Source: JANMJD01 sp963828405 (GTDB lineage: Bacteria; Actinomycetota; Acidimicrobiia; Acidimicrobiales; Ilumatobacteraceae). Taken from it: a DNA stretch of 24,626 bases. The notes beneath the pieces are model-generated. The model was not told the DNA's origin and did no database searches. It was given only the letters and a program-made list of their open reading frames with translations. A program made the position numbers and the translations under genes. Of this stretch, positions 1 through 7,792 are shown piece by piece. Position 1 is the stretch's first letter; each line of letters opens with the position of its first letter. Location: positions 1 through 24,626 of the forward strand of contig CAWHEG010000024.1 in assembly GCA_963828405.1 (NCBI GenBank), read 5' to 3'.

Positions 1-747
1 TCCGGCCGACATGTGCACGATGTACAGCGGCACGTTGCCGGCCACCTGCGACAGCACGATGGCCCGATGGGTCGCCTCGGCCTCGAGCGGCGACGGCCGT
101 GTGTAGCGAGTGGTACCTCGGGTCGGTCTCGCCCCGGGCGAGCGCCTGGGCGACGAGCACGTCGATGGCGATGCCGTTCTCGGCGTGCATCATGATCATC
201 GCCCCGTTGTCGGCCGCGGTCTGCATCGCCTTGAGGATCTGGCCGTCGTCGGCGTAGAACACGCCGGGATAGGCCATGAACAGCTTGAAGCTGGTCACAC
301 CCTCGTGGTCCACGAGGTAGGTCATGTCCTTCAACGACTGCTCGTCGACCCCACCGATGATCTGGTGGAAGGCGTAGTCGATGGCACACTGGCCGTCGGC
401 CTTGCGATGCCATTCGGCGAGACCGTCCTGGACGTTCTCGCCGTAGCGCTGCACCGCCATGTCGATGATCGTGGTGACTCCGCCCCATGCCGCAGCCCGC
501 GAGCCGGGGTCGAACGTGTCGCTGGCGAAGGTGCCGCCGAAGGGCAGCTCCATGTGGGTGTGGACGTCGATCCCGCCGGGGATCACGTACTTGCCGCCGG
601 CGTCGATCACCCGGTCGGCCTGTGCTCGGCCGGCGGCGAAGCACCCGGAGGGCCGAGCGCGGAGATCGACTGGCCGTCGATCAGCACATCGGACTCGACA
701 CCCGGTCGGCAGATGACCGTGCCGTTCATGATCAAGGTGCCAGCCAT
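1..747 (-). CDS. hydA: Dihydropyrimidinase / hydantoinase, partial, frameshifted
   Basis: This is a cyclic amidohydrolase that opens dihydrouracil or dihydrothymine to the N-carbamoyl beta-amino acid, step two of reductive pyrimidine breakdown in the cytosol. From the ATG at 747 the protein begins MAGTLIMNGTVICRPG. It then shows the metal-binding HxH in DVHTHMELPFGG, the segment VTSFKLFMAYPG, whose Lys is the carbamylated metal-bridging residue in this family, and MMHAENG. The 3' end lies beyond the left edge, so only about half of a roughly 460-residue enzyme is visible. Two frame changes are needed, near 640-650 and near 105. The second restores LEAEATHRAIVLSQVAG. The start overlaps the stop of the upstream ureidopropionase gene (TGATG), which implies translational coupling. 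The family is secure. Pyrimidine rather than hydantoin specificity is inferred from the neighbour. Confidence 0.88.
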
Positions 748-1590
748 CAGTAACGAGCTTCCTCGGCGACGAGTTCGTCGTAGGCGTCCGGGCGGCGGTC
801 GCGGAAGAACGCCCAGCGGTCACGCACAGTCTGCATCATGCACATGTCGAGGTCGCGGACCATCAGTTCGGGCTTGAAGGGGTCGCCGACGTCCCCGACG
901 CCGCCCTCGGGATCGACGAAGTAGCTCTGACGTAGAAGTCGTTGTCGCCGTCGGGCGCACCCTCACCGGGTCGATCGCACCCATCAAATAGATGTTGGCC
1001 ACCGCGCAGGCCGGCTGTTCCAGCCGCCAGATGTACTCCGACAGGCCGCGGCGGGCGGCCGACGGGTTGAAGACCAGTTCGGCGCCGTTGAGCCCGAGGC
1101 CCGCCAGCCTCGGGGAAGTGGCGGTCGTAGCAGATGAGACACCCACCTTGCCGCCCGCGGCCTCGACACCGGATAGCCGCCGGTGCCGGGACGGAAGTAG
1201 AACTGCTCCCAGAATCCCTTCGTCTGGGGATGTGCTGCTTGCGGTACTTGCCGAGGTAGGTGCCATCGGCGTCGATCACCGCCGCGGTGTTGTAGTAGAG
1301 CCCGGGCTGGACCACCTCGTACAGCGGCAGGATCATCACCATGCCGGTCTCCTTGGCCACCGACTGGAAGCGCTGCGTCGTCGGACCGTCCGGGATCGGC
1401 TCGGTGTACGAGTAGTACGACGTGTCCTGCACCTGGCAGAGATACGGCCCGTGGAACAGCTCCTGGAAGCAGATGACCTGGGCGCCCTGCTTGGCCGCCT
1501 CGTGGGACACGGCTTCGTGCTTGTCGAGCATCGCCTCGACCGAGCCGGCCCAGTCGGTCTGGTACAGCGCTCGCGAATGATTCGTGTCAT
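747..1590 (-). CDS. pydC: Beta-ureidopropionase (nitrilase superfamily), frameshifted
   Basis: It hydrolyses N-carbamoyl-beta-alanine to beta-alanine, CO2 and ammonia, the last step of reductive pyrimidine breakdown. The nitrilase triad is visible once frames are joined: Glu in CFQELFHGPY, Lys in GKYRKQHIP, and Cys in ICYDRHFPEA. The C-terminus, TVRDRWAFFRDRRPDAYDEL, is typical of this subfamily. I chose the ATG at 1590, giving MTRIIR...ALYQTDWAG. It has a GGGGAG ribosome site just upstream, unlike the TTG at 1594, which only looks open because a base is missing near 1570. Further breaks lie near 1228, 1180, 1130, 1110, 965 and 925. The gene is the first of an operon with hydA and is divergent from a MocR regulator. 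So many breaks over an intact motif order suggest sequencing error rather than a pseudogene. Confidence 0.88.
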
Positions 1591-1639
1591 CCAATGCTCC
1601 CCTGTTGTGCGTCGGGCGAAGTCGGTGTGCGACGCCACC

Positions 1640-1669
1640 AGACTAATCGGCACAACATGTCAGGAACAA
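1640..1669 (-). promoter_or_regulatory. Putative promoter for pydC-hydA
   Basis: On the minus strand, TTGTTC (1669-1664) and TAGTCT (1645-1640) are 18 bp apart. They would give a leader of about 40 nt ending in the GGGGAG ribosome site of pydC. The -35 box overlaps the left arm of the inverted repeat at 1666-1681. This is by-eye matching only. Confidence 0.4.
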
Positions 1670-1681
1670 TGGCCTCATTGT
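1666..1681. promoter_or_regulatory. Inverted repeat, candidate MocR operator
   Basis: ACAATG-GCCT-CATTGT is a perfect 6-bp inverted repeat in an AT-richer patch between the divergent pydC and MocR genes. It covers the proposed -35 of pydC and lies 28-43 bp upstream of the MocR start, so one bound dimer could control both directions. The regulator assignment is inference. Confidence 0.45.
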
Positions 1682-1695
1682 GACCGTACATAAGT

Positions 1696-1701
1696 TAACG
1701 T
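1696..1701 (+). promoter_or_regulatory. -10 box of the MocR gene, leaderless layout
   Basis: TAACGT ends 7 nt before the ATG at 1709. The same spacing recurs at other first genes in this window, suggesting transcription starts at or next to the start codon. Confidence 0.45.
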
Positions 1702-1708
1702 TCCCGAG

Positions 1709-3064
1709 ATGGACGTCGCCGACCGGGTGCGGGATGCGATCACGGACCGCAGTGCACGGGGCATCGCCGCCGTCGTCAGCCGGATGATCACGGCGGGCGA
1801 ACTCACGCCGGGCGATCGACTGCCCACCGTCCGCTGGCTGGCCCGGGAGTTGAAGGTCAGCCCGACGACGGTCAGCGAGGCCTGGCAGGGACTCACCGAT
1901 GCCGGGGTGATCACGACTCGGGGCCGGCTCGGCAGCTTCGTCGAACGCCTCGGCGCCCCGATGGCGCCCAGGCGGTACCGCAGCGTCACCGAGGGGTCGG
2001 GGAACTTCGCCCTCGACCTGTCGACGGGGACGCCGGACCCGGGGTTGCTCCCCGACCTGTCGGCCGCCCTGGCCCGGGTGAGCCGCGGCGGATCGCTGAC
2101 CACCAGCTACCTCGACGACCCCGTGCTCCCGGGGTTGCACGAGGTGCTCACGGAGGCCTGGCCGTTCGCCCCGGAGGCGCTGACCGTGGTGGACGGGGCG
2201 ATGGATGCCCTCGACCGTCTGGCGACCAGCCTCTTGCGGCGCGGCGACCGGGTGGCGATCGAGAACCCGTCGTTCCCTCCCCTGCTCGACCTGCTCGAAC
2301 AGCTCGGGATGGAACTGATCGGGGTCGACGTCGACGCAGCCGGCATCGTGCCGTCGTCGCTGGCCGCCGCCCTGACCCGCAGCCCCTCGGTCCTGTTCAC
2401 CCAGCCACGCGCCCACAACCCGCTCGGGGTGAGCGCGACGCCCGAGAGGGTGGCCGAGCTCGCCTCGCTGCTCGCCGGGGCGACGACCACGGTGATCGAG
2501 GACGATCACGCCGGCGACATCGCCACGGCCCCGATCGCCAGCCTCGGTTTCCACCTGCCGGAGCGGACGATCCTCATCCGCAGCTTCTCCAAGAGCCACG
2601 GACCCGACCTGCGCCTGGCCGCGGTGGGCGGGGCGGGCGAGCCGATCTCGCGGATGGCGCGGCGACGGATCCTCGGCGCCGGCTGGTCGAGCCGTCTGCT
2701 GCAGGCCGTTCTGGCCGATCTGCTCACCTCGCAGGCCACCGTCGACGAGATCGCCCTCGCCCGTTCGACCTACGCCCGGCGGCGGTCGGCGCTGTGCGGC
2801 GCGCTCGCCGAGCGCGGCGTGACGTTCAGCGGGACCGACGGCATCAACCTGTGGGTCGACGTCGCCGACGAGCGGTCCGCCCAGCTCAGCCTGGCCTCGC
2901 GCGGTGTGGGGACGGCGCCGGGCCGACCGTTCGTCGTCGGCGCCCGCGACACCGACCACCTCCGCCTCACCGTCGGGTTGGTCCGCGACCACATCGAACA
3001 GCTCGCCGATCAGGTCGCCGCCGCCGCCGAGGACCACACCGACCGCTCGTCCTCCCGCCGGTGA
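1709..3064 (+). CDS. MocR-type (GntR/aminotransferase fusion) regulator
   Basis: This is an intact 451-residue transcription factor. Residues 1-80 form a GntR winged helix (GDRLPTVRWLARELKVSPTTV, then ITTRGRLGSFV). Residues about 100-445 form a fold-type I aminotransferase domain. The PLP-binding lysine is present as K295 in RSFSKSHGPDLR, with the substrate-side HNPLG (N237) and EDDHAGD (D265/D266) segments, so the cofactor site looks complete. MocR regulators such as GabR, TauR and PdxR sense an amino compound as its PLP imine. This one is divergent from genes that end in beta-alanine, a one-carbon-shorter analogue of GABA, so beta-alanine is a reasonable effector guess (inference). It converges on the acyl-CoA dehydrogenase gene. 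The family call is firm and the target is inferred from position. Confidence 0.9.
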   Translation: MDVADRVRDAITDRSARGIAAVVSRMITAGELTPGDRLPTVRWLARELKVSPTTVSEAWQGLTDAGVITTRGRLGSFVERLGAPMAPRRYRSVTEGSGNFALDLSTGTPDPGLLPDLSAALARVSRGGSLTTSYLDDPVLPGLHEVLTEAWPFAPEALTVVDGAMDALDRLATSLLRRGDRVAIENPSFPPLLDLLEQLGMELIGVDVDAAGIVPSSLAAALTRSPSVLFTQPRAHNPLGVSATPERVAELASLLAGATTTVIEDDHAGDIATAPIASLGFHLPERTILIRSFSKSHGPDLRLAAVGGAGEPISRMARRRILGAGWSSRLLQAVLADLLTSQATVDEIALARSTYARRRSALCGALAERGVTFSGTDGINLWVDVADERSAQLSLASRGVGTAPGRPFVVGARDTDHLRLTVGLVRDHIEQLADQVAAAAEDHTDRSSSRR

Positions 3065-3069
3065 TCCAG

Positions 3070-3113
3070 CCGCGCCGGCGACGCCACGGCCGGCCGCGGA
3101 CCGGACGGCGCGG
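3070..3113. terminator. Possible bidirectional terminator hairpin
   Basis: CCGCGCCG (3070-3077) pairs with CGGCGCGG (3106-3113) across a loop that itself contains a GGCCGGCC palindrome. It sits in the 50-bp gap between converging genes. There is no T-tract, so this is weak. Confidence 0.3.
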
Positions 3114-3115
3114 GG

Positions 3116-4417
3116 TCAGACGTTCTTCGGCAGCGCCGAGAACGGCGTGGTCCGGTCGGCACTCGGCTCCTTGGGCAGCCCGAGCACCCGCTCGCCGATG
3201 ATGTTGCGCTGCACCTGGTCGGTGCCGCCGTAGATCGGCGGGGCCTGGGCGAACAGGGCCAGCTCGGTGATGATCGCCTGGAGCGGCCGGCCCACGGCCT
3301 CGTCCAGGATCGCCCGGTCGGCGGCGTTGTAGGCGTGGAGCGTGCCCGAGGCGCCGAGGATCCGCATGCCGAGGTCGCGCTGCAGTCGCATGGCGTCGCT
3401 CATCGACAGCTTGCTGATGTTGCCGAACCCGGGGATGTCGCCCCCCTGCGCCTTGAGCGCCTTCAGCCGGAGCGTGTTCATCCGCCCGATCTCCTCGATC
3501 GAGTGCAGGCGCATCAGGTCCTGGCGCACGCTCGGATCGTTGATCGCCCCGCTCGACCGGGCCAGCTCGACGAGCACCTTGCCCACGCCGCGGAACTCGG
3601 CGCTCCCACCGCCCGAACGGCGGTTGCCGAGGAAGTCACCCGCTCGACGGCCGAGATGGCCCGCCACCGTGCCGGGCAGTGCGGCGCTGGCCGCGGCGTG
3701 GCCACCGCCGGAGCCGAGCCCGGCACGCTCGAAGGCCAACGTGGTGTTGGCCACCGCCCATCCGTTGTGGCGATCACCGATCCTCGCCTCGTCGCCCACA
3801 CGGGCATCGGTGAGGAAGACCTCGTTGAACAGCGCCCGACCCGTCATCTCCCGCAGGGGTCGGACCTCGACCCCCGGCTGGTGCATGTCGATGGCGAAGT
3901 AGCTGATGCCCTGGTGCTTGGGGACCTCGGAGTTGGTCCGGGCGATCAACATGCCCAGGTCGGCATGATGCCCTCCCGACGTCCACACCTTCTGGCCGTT
4001 GACCACCCACTCGTCGCCGTCCTGGACGGCCCTGGTCTGCAAGCCGGCCAGATCGCTGCCGGCGACCGGTTCGCTGAACAACTGGCACCACGCAGCGCGT
4101 CCCGTGACGATGTCGCCGACGTAGCGTGCGACCTGCTCGGGCGTCCCGTGGGTGGCGATGGTCGGGGCGGCGAGGAGCATCCCCAGCCCCCCGGGAGCGG
4201 GGAGCGCCCCGTGCTCGCCGATCGCCTCGGCGACCCGCACGGCGTCGGTGCGCGACAGGCCGCGACCGTAGGCGTTCTCCGGGAGCAGCGGCGCCGCCCA
4301 TCCGGCCGATCCGAGTCGTTCCCACCACTCGGCGACCGTCAGATCGGGATCCCAGTTCCGGGCGAGCCAGGAGCGGAGCTCGTCGATCACGTCGTCTGCT
4401 GGGGTCGTTCCGGCCAT
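3116..4417 (-). CDS. Acyl-CoA dehydrogenase, FadE-like
   Basis: This is an intact 433-residue FAD enzyme expected to introduce an alpha-beta double bond into an acyl-CoA. The usual order is present: a helical N-terminus; the beta-domain signature WCQLFSEPVAGSDLAGLQT followed by VVNGQKVWTSGGHHADLGML; and the C-terminal helical domain ending PIYGGTDQVQRNIIGERVLG. The catalytic Glu of medium-chain enzymes, in a YEGT motif, is Gly here (YGGT), a form seen in many actinobacterial FadE proteins. The base may come from another helix, as in isovaleryl- or long-chain types. The first 31 bases overlap the 3' end of the desaturase-Rieske gene, making it the last gene of a three-gene operon. The substrate cannot be read from sequence. 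A sterol, terpenoid or branched acyl-CoA is possible given the neighbours (inference). Confidence 0.9.
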   Translation of the reverse strand: MAGTTPADDVIDELRSWLARNWDPDLTVAEWWERLGSAGWAAPLLPENAYGRGLSRTDAVRVAEAIGEHGALPAPGGLGMLLAAPTIATHGTPEQVARYVGDIVTGRAAWCQLFSEPVAGSDLAGLQTRAVQDGDEWVVNGQKVWTSGGHHADLGMLIARTNSEVPKHQGISYFAIDMHQPGVEVRPLREMTGRALFNEVFLTDARVGDEARIGDRHNGWAVANTTLAFERAGLGSGGGHAAASAALPGTVAGHLGRRAGDFLGNRRSGGGSAEFRGVGKVLVELARSSGAINDPSVRQDLMRLHSIEEIGRMNTLRLKALKAQGGDIPGFGNISKLSMSDAMRLQRDLGMRILGASGTLHAYNAADRAILDEAVGRPLQAIITELALFAQAPPIYGGTDQVQRNIIGERVLGLPKEPSADRTTPFSALPKNV

Positions 4418-5931
4418 CGGCCGATGCTGTCACGCGCGGGGTCCCCGTCGCCATCCCGACCCGCCTGCCCCCTCGGATACGCCTCCGCCGCTGAATCGGC
4501 CGCCGGTGGATCGGCCCCCGGTGGATCGGCCGCCGGTGGATCCGCTGCCCCGATCCGGGCGACCAGGCGGCCCCCGACGATCGCCACCTTGTGGACGTCG
4601 AGCGGGGCTTGCGCCGGCCGACGCACGGCAAGTCCGGTGAACACGTCGAAACGACCGTTGTGCTTGGGGCACTCCACGACGCACCCGTCGAGCAGACCGT
4701 CGATCAGGTGGGTCCGGCCGTGCGTGCACAGCCCGGCGGTCAGAGCGAACCTGGTCTGCTCGGGCCGGCACAGCAGGTACGTGCGACCATCGAGATCGAT
4801 CCGCCGCATCGCCCCCACGGTGAGATCGGCGGCGTCCCCGAGGTCGACCTCGGCGCCGACCACCGGGGTCGGACCGTCGCTCGACGGCTCGACGGCGCCG
4901 ACGAGGTCGGGGACCGGGCGACCGGCGATCTCCCAGCGCGGATCGCGCCGCTGGTGGCGCAGGGCGTCGACGATCTCCCGGTAGGCGGCCCACGTGCTCG
5001 GGGTCGGCGGGGCCAGCTGGTCCTTGATCGCGGTGTGCAACGCGGGCAGGTTGTAGTACGGGACGGCGGGGAAGATGTGGTGCTCGACGTGGTAGTTCAT
5101 GTTCAGGTAGAGGAACCGGAACACCGGGTTCATGCACACCGTGCGCGTGTTGAGCCGGTGGTCGAGCACGTCCTCGCGCAGGCCGACGTGCTGGGTCACG
5201 GCGAAGAACCACAACAGCCACACCCCGTAGAACGACGGCAGCCCGACGAACAGCAACGGCACGATCGAACGCGTCGCCAGGGACCAGGCGACGGGAACCA
5301 GGTAGACGGCCACGAACACCCGCGCCTCGCCGACGACCCGGCGATGCTCCGTCTCGGGGACGAAGTCGCGGGCGTCCGCGTCCAGCCGGCCCAGGGCGTG
5401 CATGGCCATCCGCCGCAGCATCGCCGGGCCGTTGACGGTGTTGAGGTAGTTGGGGATCAGGCGGCGCAGCCTGAACGGCCGCGGGAAGACGATCTCGGGG
5501 TCACGTCCGACGACGATGGTGTCGGAGTGGTGGCGCACGTGCGACCAGCGCCACAGCGTCGGCTCGCGCAACAGCATGAACGAGGCGACGTAGTACACGG
5601 CGTCGTTGGCCCGCCGGTTGTGCAGCGCCGTGCCATGGCCGTGCTCGTGCCAGCGCGGGTCGGCGGCGCCGCCGTAGAGCGCGCCGTAGACCACGAAGCA
5701 CGGCACGCACCACCAGGAACCGAGGGTGACGAACGCCAGGACCCCGCTGATGATCAGCAGCCCGGCCCACAACGCCACGTCGCATGCGGCCCGGCCATTG
5801 GTGCGCGCCATCAACTCCTGGAGACGTTCGGGCGCGATCACCGGGCGGAACCACTCGGCATTCGCCAGACCGGCCTCCTTCGCCCGCGCCGACTCCGCGC
5901 CGGTCAGGCTGTAGTCGCGTTGGGCGATCAT
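4387..5931 (-). CDS. Membrane fatty-acid-desaturase-like protein fused to Rieske domain (MocD-MocE-like)
   Basis: This is an intact 514-residue protein. Residues about 50-300 are a membrane di-iron desaturase/hydroxylase with three His boxes: HEHGH (95-99), HVRHH (131-135) and HVEHH (281-285). Hydrophobic stretches lie near 50-90 and 205-247. Residues about 360-460 form a Rieske [2Fe-2S] domain with CTH (402-404) and CPKH (421-424) separated by 16 residues, close to MocE-type sequences. A Pro/Asp/Ala repeat tail follows. In rhizopine catabolism MocD (oxygenase) and MocE (Rieske) are separate proteins served by the reductase MocF. Here oxygenase and electron carrier are one chain, and no reductase gene is in view. 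The ATG at 5931 has a GGAGGTGGCGGG ribosome site and overlaps the upstream stop as ATGA. Oxidation of a lipid or other hydrophobic or methylated substrate is likely; the exact reaction is unknown. Confidence 0.88.
   Translation of the reverse strand: MIAQRDYSLTGAESARAKEAGLANAEWFRPVIAPERLQELMARTNGRAACDVALWAGLLIISGVLAFVTLGSWWCVPCFVVYGALYGGAADPRWHEHGHGTALHNRRANDAVYYVASFMLLREPTLWRWSHVRHHSDTIVVGRDPEIVFPRPFRLRRLIPNYLNTVNGPAMLRRMAMHALGRLDADARDFVPETEHRRVVGEARVFVAVYLVPVAWSLATRSIVPLLFVGLPSFYGVWLLWFFAVTQHVGLREDVLDHRLNTRTVCMNPVFRFLYLNMNYHVEHHIFPAVPYYNLPALHTAIKDQLAPPTPSTWAAYREIVDALRHQRRDPRWEIAGRPVPDLVGAVEPSSDGPTPVVGAEVDLGDAADLTVGAMRRIDLDGRTYLLCRPEQTRFALTAGLCTHGRTHLIDGLLDGCVVECPKHNGRFDVFTGLAVRRPAQAPLDVHKVAIVGGRLVARIGAADPPAADPPGADPPAADSAAEAYPRGQAGRDGDGDPARDSIGRWPERPQQTT
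4495..4539. repeat. Tandem 15-bp repeat, three copies
   Basis: The unit ATCGGCCGCCGGTGG occurs three times head to tail, the middle copy with one change, and then decays. It lies in the 3' end of the desaturase-Rieske gene and encodes a five-residue repeat of the form ADPPA/G on the minus strand, a flexible tail after the Rieske domain. Confidence 0.85.
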
Positions 5932-7631
5932 CCCGCCACCTCCGAGGCGGCGGCGACCTCGCCCAGGCGGACCGCGTCGCTTGCGAGGATCGCTCCTGCC
6001 GCCTCGGCCCGATCGACGGCCGTCGTCCACCGGGCCGCGAAGGTGGCGTGGTCCGGGTAGGCCGCGGCGATCTGCGCCGCGGTGAACGGTCGGGTGGTGC
6101 CGAACAGACCGCAGAAGCTCTCCCCGGTCTGGCCGAAGCCCGTCAACCTGGCCACGGGGACATCGAGGTGCGGGGTGCGGATGCCACCCCTGGCATTCCC
6201 ATTGTCGTCGAGGACCAGCGCGCCGGCCTCGTCGATCTCGATCGGCGCCATGGCGGGCGGCGGCTCACCGGTGCGAACCCAGGATTCGAGCGACCAGAGC
6301 GCGGCGCGCAGCACGTAGGTGTGCGGTCCGGCGTTGATCGGCAGGTCGCAGGTGATCACGCCACCGAAGATCGAGTTGGGCGGGGTGGCCATGGCGGCGA
6401 ACAACGCCGCGTCCCCGGCGCCCGAGCCGTCGTCGGTGTCGCCGATGCCCAGGTTGTAGACATCGGCGTGGGCGGTGCCCGGAACCTCCCACGAGCGGAC
6501 GATGTCGGTGTCGGGCTGGCGCGCCCGGACGAAGCCGAGGCGACCGCCGAGGACATCGGTCTCGGAGAGGAAGTTGAGCACGGGCACGGCGGTGTCCGTG
6601 CGGATCAAGGTGGGGTCGGGGGCGGTGATCGACGGGAGCGGATCCTGCAAGAGACCTGCTCCCGCCGATCCCCGGCTGTGCAGCAGGTACCCGTCGAAGA
6701 CGTTGGCGATGGGCGCCACGGCATCGACGTACGTGGTCAACCGGAAGGCCGACTGCGACTCCCCGATGGCGATCACCCGGTCGGGCTGCAGTCCGTCGAG
6801 CACCTTGTCGGCCTGCGTCCTCACGGCGGCGCCCACCTGGCTGAACATGTCGTAGGAATAGCTGTCGCCCGGGTGGGAGAGCGGGGCGTAGCGCTCGGGG
6901 TCGACCGCCTTGAGGGCGAGCGCCGCGCCGAGCGCGTTGCCGCCCCCGAGGATCCCGACGGCCTGGGCCGAGACGCCGACCCAGGCCCACCCGGAACGGA
7001 TCAGCTCGACGTGGGCGTAGGTCCAGTCGGGGGCGTTGTCGAACCCGGCGGTGACGTTGAACCACTCGACCGCCACGCTCCCGTTCCAGTCGGCGGCGTC
7101 GATCGGTCGGCGTACCACGATCCGCGTGGTGAACGGCACGGGCGCGATCGGCTCAACGGACCATCGACCATCCGAGGTCAGCGGCTCGGCCGACGAGTAG
7201 GCCACGGCCGTCCCACTGAGGAAGAGCTCGGTCTCGGTGTACCCGACGGCCGCCAGATCGGGCCGGCCCGTGCCGAGCGAGGCGAACCCCTTCCCGCCGA
7301 CCGGCGGATCGGCAACGGTCACCTCGCCAACCAGGTCGGGCCGGAACAACGGTGCCGCGGTGGTCGTTGGAGCCTCGGTCGTGGGCGCCACGATGGGCGG
7401 CGGCACGGTGGTCGGTGCCACGGTCATGGTGGGGGCCTCCGTCGGCACAGGATGGAGGGTCGGTTGGGCGGCCGTGGCCACGACCGGCGCCGAGTCCTCC
7501 CCGTCGAGCGCCGAGTCCGCCCCGCCCGACGAACAGGCGGCAAGCATGGCGAGACCGCAGAGGTAGCCCACCACACGCCGACGACGGGCGGGGCTCCCGT
7601 CGCGCGGCGACGGTTCAACGGCGACGGACAC
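5928..7631 (-). CDS. Alpha/beta-hydrolase-domain lipoprotein
   Basis: This is an intact protein of about 567 residues from the GTG at 7631. An Arg-rich n-region and hydrophobic stretch end in the lipobox LAAC (Cys about residue 33), so it should be exported and lipid-anchored. A Thr/Pro-rich linker (TEAPTMTVAPTTVPPP) follows, then a large alpha/beta-hydrolase domain resembling the 'alpha/beta hydrolase domain' family (PF20091-like). Likely catalytic residues are the nucleophile Ser in IAIGESQSAFRL, Asp in SETDVLGG, and His in GTAHADVYNLG. The open frame continues upstream to 7877, but a TACGCT box 7 nt before the GTG and the signal peptide support the shorter start. The stop overlaps the desaturase ATG (ATGA). 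It may release a hydrophobic acid or alcohol outside the membrane for the two downstream enzymes (inference). Confidence 0.85.
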   Translation of the reverse strand: MSVAVEPSPRDGSPARRRRVVGYLCGLAMLAACSSGGADSALDGEDSAPVVATAAQPTLHPVPTEAPTMTVAPTTVPPPIVAPTTEAPTTTAAPLFRPDLVGEVTVADPPVGGKGFASLGTGRPDLAAVGYTETELFLSGTAVAYSSAEPLTSDGRWSVEPIAPVPFTTRIVVRRPIDAADWNGSVAVEWFNVTAGFDNAPDWTYAHVELIRSGWAWVGVSAQAVGILGGGNALGAALALKAVDPERYAPLSHPGDSYSYDMFSQVGAAVRTQADKVLDGLQPDRVIAIGESQSAFRLTTYVDAVAPIANVFDGYLLHSRGSAGAGLLQDPLPSITAPDPTLIRTDTAVPVLNFLSETDVLGGRLGFVRARQPDTDIVRSWEVPGTAHADVYNLGIGDTDDGSGAGDAALFAAMATPPNSIFGGVITCDLPINAGPHTYVLRAALWSLESWVRTGEPPPAMAPIEIDEAGALVLDDNGNARGGIRTPHLDVPVARLTGFGQTGESFCGLFGTTRPFTAAQIAAAYPDHATFAARWTTAVDRAEAAGAILASDAVRLGEVAAASEVAG

Positions 7632-7638
7632 GAACGCC

Positions 7639-7644
7639 AGCGTA
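7639..7644 (-). promoter_or_regulatory. -10 box of the hydrolase operon, leaderless layout
   Basis: TACGCT on the minus strand ends 7 nt before the GTG at 7631. It helps fix that start, because in-frame codons continue upstream without a signal peptide. Confidence 0.5.
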
Positions 7645-7698
7645 CGGTCGCTCTCCCCGGGACTTCCGACCGTACCCCTCGCCGCGGCGTTCCGCGTG

Positions 7699-7728
7699 CA
7701 CCGATCCGCGCCCGGGCGCGGATCGGTG
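7699..7728. repeat. Perfect 30-bp palindrome
   Basis: The left arm CACCGATCCGCGCCC is followed immediately by its exact reverse complement. It lies in the 161-bp gap between the DUF2461 stop (7793) and the hydrolase start (7631), both on the minus strand. As RNA it would form a strong hairpin without a U-tract, so it could be a terminator for the EthD/DUF2461 pair. As DNA it could be an operator for the hydrolase operon. The rest of the gap holds only the -10 box. Confidence 0.8.
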
Positions 7729-7792
7729 TGACCGGAACGGACCGGCATCGCCGCGGGCTCCGCCGACGCTCGCGCCCCGACCCGCGCCTGGC

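Noticed and set aside
110..877. Plus-strand open frame over the left end
   Set aside because: It is antisense to hydA and pydC, whose catalytic motifs are clear.
1643..3037. Long minus-strand open frame opposite the MocR regulator
   Set aside because: The translation is repetitive and motif-free, while the opposite strand encodes a complete MocR protein.
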